64,000 nt of DNA from JAKACA01 sp052143575. GTDB taxonomy: Bacteria; Actinomycetota; Acidimicrobiia; Acidimicrobiales; Bog-793. Numbering within the stretch: position 1 is the stretch's first letter; the number at the start of each line of letters is the position of its first letter. This document shows positions 8,332 to 17,751 of the stretch, in pieces. The stretch covers positions 1-64,000 of the forward strand of contig JBKQSP010000026.1 of the NCBI GenBank assembly GCA_052143575.1, written 5' to 3'. The notes beneath the pieces are model-generated. The model searched no databases, was not told the DNA's origin, and worked only from the letters and a program-made list of their open reading frames with translations. A program made the translations under genes and the position numbers.

Positions 8332-9256
8332 ATGACGATTACGACGAGGATCGACGAGGTGGGCATCGCGGAAGTCGTCATGGAGCACCCGCCCGTGAAC
8401 GCCCTTCCCGTCGCCGCATGGTTCGAGATCGCAGACGCCCTCGGCGACCTCGGTCGCGACGAGGCCGTGCGGGTGGTCGTGCTGAGGGCGGAGGGGCGGG
8501 GTTTCAATGCCGGCATCGACCTGAAAGAGGTGCAGGAGGACAGCGGTCACTCGGTGCTCATCGCCGCCAACCGAGCCTGCGCCGCTGCCTTCGCGGCCGT
8601 CTACGAGTGCGCCGTGCCCGTCGTGGCGGCCGTGCACGGGTACTGCCTCGGCGGCGGCATCGGTCTCGTCGGTAACGCCGACGTCATCGTCTGCTCGCAT
8701 GACGCCACTTTCGGCCTGCCGGAAGTCGACCGGGGTGCTCTCGGCGCCGCCACCCACCTCAGCCGACTCGTGCCACAGCAGAAGATGCGGGCGATGGTCT
8801 ACACCTCGGCGCGGGCCAGTGCCGCCGAGTTGCATCACTTCGGCTCCGTGCACTCCGTCGTGCCTCGCGAGGACCTGCGCCGTGCCGCCCTCGACTTGGC
8901 GGCGGAGATGCCGCCAAGTCGCCGACGGTCATCCGGGCGGCCAAGGAGTCCCTCAACGGCATCGATCTCTGGGACGTCCGGAAGAGCTACCGGTTCGAGC
9001 AGGGCTTCACCTTCGAGCTCAACTTGAGCGGGGTGTCCGACGAGCGGAGGGCGGCCTTCCTGCACGGTTCCGCCGCCGGCGGTGCGGCCGAGCCGGCAGA
9101 GACCGGAGGTGGGGGCGCTTTCGTACCGCAGGGCGACACAAGCGCGCACACCTCGCCGCCTTCGCCGCCGACCCCGCCTTCGCCGCCTTCGCCGCCGACC
9201 CCGCCATGGCCGCCGAGCGGACCGACACCGACCGCGGCGGAGGGCGCCCCGGAGCG

Positions 9257-9260
<4 letters not shown>
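8332..9260 (+). pseudogene. echA20: EchA20-type enoyl-CoA hydratase/hydrolase, interrupted by a one-base frameshift
   Basis: Frame 1 from ATG 8332 reads an enoyl-CoA hydratase-family protein closely resembling mycobacterial EchA20 (AEGRGFNAGIDLKEVQ, CVPVVAAVHG-type oxyanion region, FGLPEVDRGALGAATHLSRL). At about 8908-8912 the homology leaves this frame and continues one frame lower as AAKSPTVIRAAKESLNGID, then YRFEQGFTFELNLSGVSDE, ending at 9260. One base seems to be missing (GAG-AT[C]-GCC expected). The restored stop overlaps the ipdA start exactly (ATGA, 9257-9260), supporting a formerly intact or misread gene. In Mycobacterium EchA20 opens steroid ring D. After the shift, frame 1 ends at 9027. 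The restored frame carries a proline-rich tail of about 60 residues past the usual end. Confidence 0.85.
9161..9205. repeat. 27-bp-period GC-rich tandem repeat at the 3' end of echA20
   Basis: An 18-bp block (TTCGCCGCCGACCCCGCC) at 9161-9178 recurs at 9188-9205, separated by the 9-bp half unit TTCGCCGCC, giving a 27-bp period. In the restored echA20 frame it encodes a Ser-Pro-Pro/Thr-Pro-Pro tail; in the ipdA frame it would encode FAADPAFAAFAADPA, upstream of the chosen ipdA start. It could be a slippage product. Confidence 0.7.
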
Positions 9261-10107
<847 letters not shown>

Positions 10108-10111
<4 letters not shown>

Positions 10112-10899
10112 GCAGCGAGGGCAACGGGCGGGAGCGAGCGACTCGCGCCGAGGTCTGTGTCGTCGCCGTTGCCGAGTGCTTTCGCGGCGACGGCGAGATC
10201 CTGGCGAACCCGATCGGGACGATTCCCATGATCGGCGGCCGTCTCGCCCGGGCGACGTTCGAGCCAGACCTCGTCATGACCGACGGGGAGGCCGCACTCG
10301 TCCGCAACGACGAGGCCTTCGAGTTCCCCGACGGCAAGGTGCTCGAGGCCTACAACCCCTACCGGGCGATGTTCGACATGGTGTGGTCGGGCAAGCGGCA
10401 CGTCATCATGAGCGGCAGCCAGCTCGACGCCTACGGCAACCACAACTTCGCTGCCATCGGGAGCGACTACGGGGCTCCCCGTGTGCAGCTCCTCGGGTTT
10501 CGGGGGGCGCCGGGCAACACGATCCAGAACACGACGTCCTACTGGATACCCAACCACTCGAGGCAGGTCTTCGTGGAGCATGTCGACGTCGTCACGGGCG
10601 TCGGTTGCGACCGGGCCGCCGAACTCGGAACGGCGGCCCGCTACTACGGGCTGCGGGGCGTCGTGACGAACCTGTGCGTGATGGACTTCGGCGGTCCGGC
10701 CCACCGCCTCCGGCTGGTCTCGCTGCATCCCGGTATCAGCCTCGAGGACGTCGTGGCGGCGACCGGCTTCGAGCTGGCTCTCGCCGAGCCGGTCGTGGCG
10801 TCCCGCTCGCCCGATGCCCACGAGCTGCGGCTCATCCGAGAGGTCATCGACCCCGGCGCCCTGCGGGAGCGGGAGGTCCCGGAGACCGCCACCCCTTGA
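10108..10899 (+). CDS. ipdB: Steroid ring C-opening CoA hydrolase/transferase, subunit beta
   Basis: A 263-residue beta subunit of the IpdAB complex. TRAEVCVVAVAECFRGDGEI at the start, then MTDGEAALV, GKRHVIMSGSQLDAYGN, GFRGAPGNTIQNTTSYW and VFVEHVDVVTGVG, are the recognisable IpdB features, and the end ELRLIREVIDPGALRERE fits as well. ATG 10108 overlaps the ipdA stop (ATGA). The subunits form a heteromer that cleaves the remaining carbocycle of the steroid-derived CoA thioester. It ends one base before the stop of a convergent SDR gene. Confidence rests on several long motif matches recalled from the family. Confidence 0.92.
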
Positions 10900-10900
10900 C

Positions 10901-11698
10901 TCAGTCGGCCGACTCCACATAGCGGGCGAGGAGGTCGTCGGTCTGGGTGCTCGGCAGGGAGCTGCCGCCGTCGACGACGATGTTGGCGCCCGTCACGTAG
11001 GAGGCGAGATCAGACGCAAGAAACGCCACCACGTTGGCTACCTCGGCCGCCCTGCCCACTCGCTTCAGTGGGATGCGGGCCTCGATGCGCCCTCGCAGGG
11101 CGGGGTCGCGCAGGAGCGGCCGCGTGAGCGGTGTCTCGATCACCGCCGGCGACACGCAGTTCACCCGGATGTCAGGGGCGTACTCGAGGGCGGCGTTCGC
11201 CGTGAGGGCGATCACGCCCGCCTTGGCGGCCGAATAAGGTCCCTCGCCTCGCGTGGGCCGGATGCCGCTCAGCGACGACACGTTGACGATGGCGCCGCCC
11301 CCACCGGCGCGCAGGCGTACGACCCCGGCACGGATGCCGTGGAAGACGCCGCTGAGGTTGACGGCGAGCAAGCGGCCCCACTCCTCGTCGCTGTAGCGAT
11401 GCAGTGCCTTGACGGCGCCGGCGCCGGCGTTGTTGACGATGATGTCGAGACCGCCGAATTCGAAGGACGCCCGTTCGAAGGCCGCCTCGACGGCAGCGGA
11501 GTCGGCGACGTCGGCCTGAAGGGCGATGGCACCCGATCCGGCGAGCTCGCCGGCGGTCGCCTCGGCGGCGGCCATGTCGAGATCGAGAACGGCGACGCGT
11601 GCCCCGGCCGCAGCCAAGGTCTCGGCGATGGCGCGCCCGATGCCCGAGCCACCGCCGGTCACAATGGCGCGGCGAGCCTGCAGAAGGTTGGCGATCAT
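10901..11698 (-). CDS. SDR-family oxidoreductase
   Basis: A 265-residue classical SDR: VTGGGSGIGRA cofactor loop, LDLD after strand 2 (NAD preference suggested by the acidic residues), IIVNNAG, NVSSLSG with the active serine, and YSAAK. The end YVTGANIVVDGGSS is the usual C-terminal strand. It is the last gene of a minus-strand unit MFE2-type SDR - fadD3 - this SDR, overlapping the fadD3 start by 4 bp. A hydroxyacyl-CoA or hydroxysteroid dehydrogenase role follows from that context, not from a specific motif. Confidence 0.88.
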   Translation of the reverse strand: MIANLLQARRAIVTGGGSGIGRAIAETLAAAGARVAVLDLDMAAAEATAGELAGSGAIALQADVADSAAVEAAFERASFEFGGLDIIVNNAGAGAVKALHRYSDEEWGRLLAVNLSGVFHGIRAGVVRLRAGGGGAIVNVSSLSGIRPTRGEGPYSAAKAGVIALTANAALEYAPDIRVNCVSPAVIETPLTRPLLRDPALRGRIEARIPLKRVGRAAEVANVVAFLASDLASYVTGANIVVDGGSSLPSTQTDDLLARYVESAD

Positions 11699-13362
11699 GC
11701 GCCGAGCCGCTTCCGCAGCTCGATCTTGAGGACCTTGCCGCTGGCGTTGAGGGGGAGGGCGTCCACGACGTGGACGGCGCGGGGCGCCTTGTAGTTCGCC
11801 ATGTGGGTACGCGCCCAGGCGACGATCTCGGACCCGTCGAGGATCTGCCCGGCCTTTGGGACGACGAAGGCGACGCCCACCTCGCCGAGCCGTTCGTCGG
11901 GCACGCCCACGACGGCGGCCTGGGAGATGTCCCCCCGCCCGAGCAGGAGGTTCTCGATCTCGGCCGGGTAGGCGTTGAAGCCACCGACGATGAACATGTC
12001 CTTCATCCGGTCGGTGATCCGCAGGTTGCCGTCCTCGTCGAGCACGCCGACGTCACCGGTGTGCAACCACCCGTCGGCGTCGATGGTGGCTGCCGTCTGC
12101 TCGTCGTCCTCGAAGTAGCCCTGCGTCACGTTGTAACCCCGGCACACCACCTCGCCGGCACGTCCCGCCGGAAGGGCGCTGCCGTCCGGTGCGACGACGG
12201 CCACCTCGACCCCCTCGATGGCGCGACCGGACGTCGTGGCGATCGTCTCGAGGTCGTCGTCGGGCGCCGTCGCCGTCACGAAGCCGGTGGCCTCTGTGAG
12301 CCCGTACGCCGTCAGCACGACGTCGAAGCCGAGGCTGTCCCGCATGCGCCGCACAAGGTCCACCGGGATGACGGCAGCGCCCGTGACGGCGAGTCGCAGG
12401 CTGGAGATGTCGGTGCCGGCGAGGCCGTCGTGGTCGAGCAGTGTCTGGTAGAGCGTCGGCGGGCCCGGGAGGACCGTGATCGCCTCCGTGGCGATCCGCT
12501 CCAGCACGACGGTCACGTCGAAGACGGGCAGCGTGACGATCGTGGCGCCCGTCAGAAGACAGGCGAGAATGCCTGCCTTGTACCCGAAGCTGTGGAACAT
12601 CGGGTTGACGAGGAGGTAGCGGTCGCCTTCGAGGAGGCCGACGATCCTGCTCCACTCGGCGAAGGCCCGGATCGACTGGCCGTGCGTCGCCACGACGCCC
12701 TTCGGCGAGCCCGTCGTGCCCGAGGTGAAGATCACGTCCGAGACGTCATCGGGCCCGAGGCGCTCGAGGCGTCGGCGGACGACCTCGTCGTCGCCAGCAG
12801 CGCCCTCGCCGAAAAAGGCGTCCCAGGAGACGGTCTTGCTGGCGAGAGCGCTGCTGGCAAGAGCGTCGGCGGCGTACTCGGGCAAGCCGTCACGGCCCTG
12901 CGACGCCGGCCGGCCGCCGAGCAGGACGAGGCACTGCAGGTGGGGAAGATCCTCGGAGGCGAGGAGCGACGGGTAGTCAACGCCGAGGAAGCCGGCGACC
13001 GTCACGAGCACTTTCGCCCTGCTGCGGTTGAGGATGAAGGCGGCTTCGGAGCCTCGAAACCGCGTGTTGAGCGGGACGACAGCGGCGCCGGCCGACTGCA
13101 GGCCGACCAGCGCCACCACCCACTCATAGGAGTTCGGAGCCCAGATGGCGACGCGGTCGCCCGCCTGCACGCCGGCGTGGACGAAGGCCCGGGCGGCCGA
13201 AGCGGCGTCCGACCACAGCTCCTCGAAGCTGTGGCGGGCGCGGCCGTCGACGACGGCTTCCGCCGTGGCGAAGCGGCGGGCGGCCTCGCGGGCAACATCG
13301 GGAATGCTCCGTCGCAACGTTCGGTCCGACGAGTTTGCCGGCGGGCTCGACATCGGGTTCAC
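11695..13362 (-). CDS. fadD3: HIP-CoA ligase-type acyl-CoA synthetase
   Basis: A 555-residue adenylate-forming ligase: P-loop IFTSGTTGSPKGVV, A5 motif TAYGLTEATGF, A7-A8 WLHTGDVGVLDEDGNL and ITDRMKDMFIVGGFNAYPAE, and the A10 lysine in NASGKVLKIELRK. INPFFHNFGYK-like VNPMFHSFGYKAGILACLL and VLPGPPTLYQTLL are features I associate with mycobacterial FadD3, which activates the steroid-derived propanoate HIP as its CoA ester. It is slightly longer than the mycobacterial form because of about 25 extra N-terminal residues and a longer linker near residues 165-195. It overlaps its neighbours on both sides by 4 bp. Together with ipdF, ipdAB, ipdC and fadA6 the assignment is strong. Confidence 0.88.
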   Translation of the reverse strand: MNPMSSPPANSSDRTLRRSIPDVAREAARRFATAEAVVDGRARHSFEELWSDAASAARAFVHAGVQAGDRVAIWAPNSYEWVVALVGLQSAGAAVVPLNTRFRGSEAAFILNRSRAKVLVTVAGFLGVDYPSLLASEDLPHLQCLVLLGGRPASQGRDGLPEYAADALASSALASKTVSWDAFFGEGAAGDDEVVRRRLERLGPDDVSDVIFTSGTTGSPKGVVATHGQSIRAFAEWSRIVGLLEGDRYLLVNPMFHSFGYKAGILACLLTGATIVTLPVFDVTVVLERIATEAITVLPGPPTLYQTLLDHDGLAGTDISSLRLAVTGAAVIPVDLVRRMRDSLGFDVVLTAYGLTEATGFVTATAPDDDLETIATTSGRAIEGVEVAVVAPDGSALPAGRAGEVVCRGYNVTQGYFEDDEQTAATIDADGWLHTGDVGVLDEDGNLRITDRMKDMFIVGGFNAYPAEIENLLLGRGDISQAAVVGVPDERLGEVGVAFVVPKAGQILDGSEIVAWARTHMANYKAPRAVHVVDALPLNASGKVLKIELRKRLGA

Positions 13363-14333
13363 GACGCCCCGTAGACCGGCAGGGGCGCGGGCGATCTCTC
13401 GAGGAGGGCGTGGACCGTGCCGGCCAGCTCGGCGACGTCATAGCGCCGGCCGACGTCGCGGCTGGCGGCGCGTTGCCAGCCGTCCATCACCGTGAGGCGC
13501 CCACCTTCGATCTCGAAGACCCGGCCCGTGACAGCCGAGGACTCCGCCGAGCACAGCCAGGCGACGAGCGGCGACACGTTCTCGGGAGCCATGGCGTCGA
13601 AGTCCTCCGGGTCCTCGGGTGCGCCCATCGACTCGGCGAAGACGGTCTCTGTCATACGAGTGCGGGCGGAGGGGGCGATGGCGTTCGCCGTCACGCCGTA
13701 GCGGGCGAGCTCGGCCGCTTGCACGAGAGTGAGGCCGACGATGGCCGCCTTGGCGGCCGCGTAGGCGCCCTGGCCGACCGAGCCGATCAAGCCGGCGCCG
13801 GAGGAGGTGTTGACGATGCGTCCCTGTGCGGGTGCGCCCGTCGTCTTGGAGACGTCGCGCCAGTGCTGTGCAGCATGCCGGGAGAGGCAGAAGTGGCCCT
13901 TCAGGTGGACGGCGATGACGGCATCCCATTCGAGTTCGGCCGTGTTGACGAACATGCGGTCGCGCACGATGCCGGCATTGTTGACGACGGCGTCCAGCCG
14001 CTCATAGCTGTCGAGAGCCACCTGCAGGATCCCCCGGGCGCCCTCGAAGTCGGTGACGTCGTGGTGACTGGGGACAGCCGTGCCACCGCCGGCGCGGATC
14101 TCCGCCACAACCTCGTTCGCCGGCGACGACGGGGAGCCTGCACCATCAGGCCGACCGTCGAGCGAGACGCCGAGGTCGTTCACGACGACGAGGGCGCCGT
14201 GGCGGGCGAGCTCGAGGGCGTGGGCGCGCCCGAGGCCGCGTCCGGCGCCCGTGACGATGACGGCTCTGCCGGCGAGCGACGACGTGCTGCCGGCGAGCGA
14301 CGACGTGCTCTGCTCCGTTGGGTGACCCGTCAC
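13359..14333 (-). CDS. MFE2-type SDR, hydroxyacyl-CoA dehydrogenase-like
   Basis: A 324-residue SDR with VTGAGRGLGRAHALELARHG and ALVVVNDLG, the signature of the dehydrogenase part of peroxisomal-type multifunctional enzyme 2, as in the mycobacterial Rv3548c/Hsd4A group. It also has VVNNAGIVRDR, NTSSGAGLIG and YAAAK. These enzymes oxidise (3R)-hydroxyacyl-CoA esters, often from steroid side chains or rings. The first 14 residues come from a 21-bp DNA duplication (STSSLAG twice), so translation may start inside it. The stop overlaps the fadD3 start by 4 bp, making this the leading gene of the fadD3 unit. Confidence 0.88.
   Translation of the reverse strand: MTGHPTEQSTSSLAGSTSSLAGRAVIVTGAGRGLGRAHALELARHGALVVVNDLGVSLDGRPDGAGSPSSPANEVVAEIRAGGGTAVPSHHDVTDFEGARGILQVALDSYERLDAVVNNAGIVRDRMFVNTAELEWDAVIAVHLKGHFCLSRHAAQHWRDVSKTTGAPAQGRIVNTSSGAGLIGSVGQGAYAAAKAAIVGLTLVQAAELARYGVTANAIAPSARTRMTETVFAESMGAPEDPEDFDAMAPENVSPLVAWLCSAESSAVTGRVFEIEGGRLTVMDGWQRAASRDVGRRYDVAELAGTVHALLERSPAPLPVYGAS
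14267..14308. repeat. Perfect 21-bp tandem duplication
   Basis: The 21-bp unit at 14267-14287 is repeated exactly at 14288-14308. It lies at the 5' end of the MFE2-type SDR gene and duplicates seven codons (the SSLAGST/SSLAGRA region) just before the conserved domain. Because it is in frame, it lengthens the N-terminus without breaking the gene. Confidence 0.9.
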
Positions 14334-14428
14334 CCCCGGAGCGTGTCACGCCGCAGCGTGGCTCGCCACCTCCCCGGCGAGCATCTATCGTCCCGGCCAG
14401 CACGAGGGAGTGGAGGAACCGGAGCCCC

Positions 14429-15181
14429 ATGAGCCAGTACCCGCCGCCGCACAATCTGCTGGAAGGAAAGACGGTGGTCGTCACGGCGGCCGCCGGCACG
14501 GGCATCGGGTACGCCACGGCGAAGCGCTGCGTGGAGGAAGGAGGGCGCGTGCTGTTGAGCGATGCCCACGAGCGGCGCCTCGGCGAGGCGGCCGAGCGCC
14601 TCGGCGTTCCCGGCGTCGTGTGCGACGTCACCGACCAGGCGAGCGTCGATGCCCTCTTCGAGCGTTGCGTGCAGGAGCTCGGTCGCATCGACGTGCTCGT
14701 GAACAACGCCGGCCTCGGCGGCACGGTCGAGCTCGTCGAGATGACCGATGAGCAGTGGCTGAAGGTGATCGACGTCACGCTGACGGGGACGTTTCGCTGC
14801 ACGCGGGCAGCCCTGCGCCTCATGAGGGCCGCCGGCGGCGGCGTCATTGTCAACAACGCCTCCGTGCTCGGTTGGCGAGCGCAGGCCGGTCAGGCCCACT
14901 ACTCGGCGGCGAAGGCGGGCGTGATGGCGCTCACACGGAGCGCCGCCCTCGAGGCGGCGCCCCACGGCATCCGCGTCAACGCCGTGGCGCCCTCGCTCGC
15001 CATGCACCCCTTCCTCTCGAAGGTCATCTCCGAGGACGTGCTGGCGGAGCTCGCTTCCCGCGAGGCGTTCGGGCGAGCAGCGGAGCCGTGGGAGGTGGCA
15101 AACGTCATCGTCTTCCTTGCGAGCGACTACTCCTCCTACCTGACCGGCGAGGTCGTGAGCGTCAGCAGCCAGCACCCCTAG
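14429..15181 (+). CDS. ipdF: HIP-pathway SDR (hydroxy-HIP-CoA dehydrogenase type)
   Basis: A 250-residue SDR recognisable as IpdF: LLEGKTVVVTAAAGTGIGYA with the unusual TAAAGTGIG cofactor loop, LSDAHERRLGE, VLVNNAGLGGT, VNNASVLGWRAQ, HYSAAKAGVMALTR and the ending SDYSSYLTGEVVSVSSQHP. In Mycobacterium IpdF (Rv3559c) oxidises a hydroxylated HIP-CoA intermediate. ATG 14429 leaves no long tail before the motif. It is divergent from the fadD3 unit, with a 95-bp spacer that probably carries both promoters. It ends in a long hairpin facing the MFS gene. Confidence is high from the distinctive glycine loop and C-terminus. Confidence 0.92.
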   Translation: MSQYPPPHNLLEGKTVVVTAAAGTGIGYATAKRCVEEGGRVLLSDAHERRLGEAAERLGVPGVVCDVTDQASVDALFERCVQELGRIDVLVNNAGLGGTVELVEMTDEQWLKVIDVTLTGTFRCTRAALRLMRAAGGGVIVNNASVLGWRAQAGQAHYSAAKAGVMALTRSAALEAAPHGIRVNAVAPSLAMHPFLSKVISEDVLAELASREAFGRAAEPWEVANVIVFLASDYSSYLTGEVVSVSSQHP

Positions 15182-15198
15182 GCATCTGTCTTGCCCGT

Positions 15199-15242
15199 GA
15201 GCGCCGGTCGCCGGCCGGGAGGCGACGCCGGCCGGGGCGCTC
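15199..15242. terminator. Hairpin between convergent ipdF and MFS genes
   Basis: GAGCGCC at 15199-15205 pairs with GGCGCTC at 15236-15242, with a second stem inside (GTCGCC with GGCGAC). It has no T tract, as is common in high-GC actinobacteria. The position between two convergent stops fits a bidirectional terminator; it overlaps the last bases of the MFS gene. Confidence 0.5.
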
Positions 15243-16665
15243 AGTGCACCTCTGCGGTGAGCTCGCGGAACAGCGACGGGCGCGCCAGCCGGATGGCGAG
15301 CAGGCTGAGGGCGAGGAGGGCGGCCGCACCGACCGTGGTATGGGGGAGCCCGAAACGGTCGGCGATCGGCCCCTGCGCCAGCGACCCGATGGGGTAGGCG
15401 ACACCGAGGGCGACGAGGTAGATGCTGAGGACTCGCCCCCGGTACTGCGACGGTGCCCGCAGCTGCACCACGGTCGAGAGGCCCGAGAGGACACCGATGT
15501 ACACGAGTCCGACGACGAACAGGGTGACGGCGGCCCACGACAGCGCCGGTGACACGTCGTAGCCGACGAGTGCCGGCGTCAGCAGGCAGAGGGCTCCGAC
15601 GAGGACGCGACCGCGGCCGAAACGCTCCGCCAACGGTGCGATGAGAAGCGCCCCGACGACGGCGCCGACGCCCTGCGCCGTCGTGAGGACGGCCGTGGCG
15701 GAGGCGACGGATCTGGCGGCGCCGTGCGGGTGCCCGATGTCTGTGAGCCGGTGGGCGACCGCTGGCACGAGGGCGATGAACGGTGAGGCGAGCACGGCCA
15801 CGACGCCGATGAGGACGATGGCGGCCCAACAGCCGGGCTCGGCGCGAGCCGCCCGGAAGCCGGCCTTGAGCGACGCCCCGAGGGACGTCCGGTCGTCGCG
15901 ACCGGGCGGGGGTGCGAGACGCACGAAGACGAGAGCGCCGACGACAGCCAGAAACGAGACGGCGTTGGCGACAAAGGCCATCGGATAGCCGAAGGCGACA
16001 ACCGTGGCGCCGGCAAGGGCCGGGCCGACGACCCGGCCGAGATTGAACTGCGCCGAGTTGAGCGAAGAGGCGGCGAGGAACTCGTTGCGGGGTACGAGGT
16101 CCGGCAAGATCGCCTGCTGGAACGGACCTATGACGGCACTGACGGATCCCTGCACGGTCACGAGGAGCGTGAGAACGAGCGGCCCGAAGTCGCGTTGTGC
16201 CACGAGGAGGGCGATCACGAGGGCGACAACCCCCGCCACGAGGTTGCCGGCGATGAGCACCGCCCGCCGGGGGAGCCGGTCGGCGAGCGCCCCGCCGATG
16301 GGGGAGAGGACGCCGATCGGCAGGAAGCCGCCGGCTGCCACGGCCACGACCCAGAGGGCGCTGCCCGTATGGGCGGCGATGAGGGCCCCGACGGCGACGG
16401 TCTGCATCCACGACCCGACGATCGAGATGAGGCCGCCCGACCACAAAAGGGCGTAATTGCGGTGCCGCAGCGGTCGTAAGGACGAGAAACCCCCTCGCCT
16501 CGCCGGCGTCGCGCCCGCCTCCGGTGGGAGGGCGGCATCGACGCCATCGACGGTCGGCATCGCCGAATCCGGCGGGGTAACCGCCTCGTCGCCGATGCCG
16601 ACGGGAACGGCGGCGGCCAAGGTCGTCTCATGGCGCGCACGCTCCGCTCGAGCCCCCCGTGTCAC
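15241..16665 (-). CDS. MFS transporter (exporter-like)
   Basis: A 474-residue major facilitator protein with about twelve hydrophobic segments. GGALADRLPRR between the second and third helices is the MFS loop 2-3 motif, and PFQQAILPDLVPRNEFLAASSL with NLGRVVGPALAG is typical of the DHA3/enterobactin-exporter-like family. About 60 hydrophilic residues precede the first helix from the GTG at 16665, so a later start is possible. It sits between catabolic genes without close coupling. It may export or take up a related small molecule; this is unproven. The strand and the convergent hairpin make it a separate transcription unit. Confidence 0.88.
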   Translation of the reverse strand: MTRGARAERARHETTLAAAVPVGIGDEAVTPPDSAMPTVDGVDAALPPEAGATPARRGGFSSLRPLRHRNYALLWSGGLISIVGSWMQTVAVGALIAAHTGSALWVVAVAAGGFLPIGVLSPIGGALADRLPRRAVLIAGNLVAGVVALVIALLVAQRDFGPLVLTLLVTVQGSVSAVIGPFQQAILPDLVPRNEFLAASSLNSAQFNLGRVVGPALAGATVVAFGYPMAFVANAVSFLAVVGALVFVRLAPPPGRDDRTSLGASLKAGFRAARAEPGCWAAIVLIGVVAVLASPFIALVPAVAHRLTDIGHPHGAARSVASATAVLTTAQGVGAVVGALLIAPLAERFGRGRVLVGALCLLTPALVGYDVSPALSWAAVTLFVVGLVYIGVLSGLSTVVQLRAPSQYRGRVLSIYLVALGVAYPIGSLAQGPIADRFGLPHTTVGAAALLALSLLAIRLARPSLFRELTAEVH

Positions 16666-16722
16666 CTCACGAGGCTACGGCCGCCGGCGCCATGGGCGAC
16701 GCGCCCGCGGCGGCGATGGCAC

Positions 16723-17661
16723 TCACGAGGCGGAGCTGTGCTGCGACCCGCCCTCAAGGGCCTCATAGGTGACCCCCGTCGCTTTGACGGAGGCTGCCCA
16801 GAGGCGGCGACCGACGCTGGGCCGCATGGCGCGGGCTTCGATGCGGTCGCGCTTCGGGTAGCCGCGCATGCCCCCGGCGGGGCCGTAGAGCTCACCGCTC
16901 TTGACCCCTGGCGCTGTGGCGGCATACAGCTGCGGCCAGGCGCCGGCGTAGGCGGGCTGGGCGAAGACGGTGTTGCCGATGGCGTAGGAAGCGTTCTGGA
17001 GAAAGCTCGTGCCCGTCTGGAGGTTCGTGGCGGCGTAGCCGGGATGAGCCGCCAGGGCGATCGTCTCGGCTCCGGCGGCGCTCAGGCGCCTGGAGAGTTC
17101 GACGGCGAAGACGAGATCCGCCAGCTTCGATTGGCCGTAGGCCGTCCAGCGCCCGTACCGGGCGCGGCCGTGCAGGTCGTCGAAGTCGAGCCGGCCGATA
17201 CGGCGGACGATGCTCGTGACCGTCACGATGCGGCTGCCCGGCGCGGCGATCATGGCCGGCAGGAGCCGTCCGGCGAGGGCGAAGTGACCGAGGTAGTTCG
17301 TGGCGAACTGCATCTCGAAGCCGTCCACCGTCTCGGCTCTTGGAATCGCCATCACGCCGGCGTTGGCGACGAGAACGTCGACGGTGCCGTGGGCCGAGCG
17401 GATGCGGGCGGCCGCCTCGCCAACAGAGGCGAGGGAGGCAAGGTCGAGGAGGACCGGCTCGACATCGGCCTCGGGGTGCCGTCTTCGGACCTCGGCGATG
17501 GCGGCCCGCAGCCGATCGGTGTTGCGCGAGGCCATGACGACGGTGGCGCCATGGGCCGCCAGCGCGGCTGCCGTCTCGAGCCCGAGGCCGCTGTTGGCGC
17601 CCGTCACGACGGCGGTGCGACCTGACTGGTCAGGGATATCGTCGGCAGTCCAACGGGCCAT
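16723..17661 (-). CDS. SDR-family protein (retinol dehydrogenase/protochlorophyllide-reductase-like)
   Basis: A 312-residue atypical-length SDR: VTGANSGLGLETAAALAAHG, VLVANAGVM, FATNYLGHFAL, TVTSIVRRIG with the active serine, and YGQSKLADL. The NYLGHF segment marks the group related to human retinol and WW-domain oxidoreductases. I start at ATG 17661 (MARWTADDIPDQSGR) because this N-terminus is shared by the group; an upstream in-frame start at 17697 adds only a proline/arginine stretch. It is divergent from an alpha/beta hydrolase. Substrate unknown. Confidence 0.87.
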   Translation of the reverse strand: MARWTADDIPDQSGRTAVVTGANSGLGLETAAALAAHGATVVMASRNTDRLRAAIAEVRRRHPEADVEPVLLDLASLASVGEAAARIRSAHGTVDVLVANAGVMAIPRAETVDGFEMQFATNYLGHFALAGRLLPAMIAAPGSRIVTVTSIVRRIGRLDFDDLHGRARYGRWTAYGQSKLADLVFAVELSRRLSAAGAETIALAAHPGYAATNLQTGTSFLQNASYAIGNTVFAQPAYAGAWPQLYAATAPGVKSGELYGPAGGMRGYPKRDRIEARAMRPSVGRRLWAASVKATGVTYEALEGGSQHSSAS

Positions 17662-17751
17662 CGAGGCAATGTTGCCCGACGGGGGGCGCCGGCGCACTCC
17701 CGGGCCGCCGTGCCGATGGCGAGACCCGTGGGTGTTTCATAGGCTGGCGCC

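Noticed and set aside
8900..8920. Programmed frameshifting in echA20
   Set aside because: No slippery heptamer, stimulatory pseudoknot or internal Shine-Dalgarno site is visible at the junction; a mutation or sequencing error is simpler.
8699..9256. A long N-terminal extension of IpdA
   Set aside because: It lies in the wrong frame of echA20, and ATG 9257 fits both the family start and the ATGA overlap.
14330..16444. A 704-residue minus-strand ORF over ipdF and the MFS gene
   Set aside because: It runs across two real genes in the wrong frame and is Arg-rich, without family motifs.
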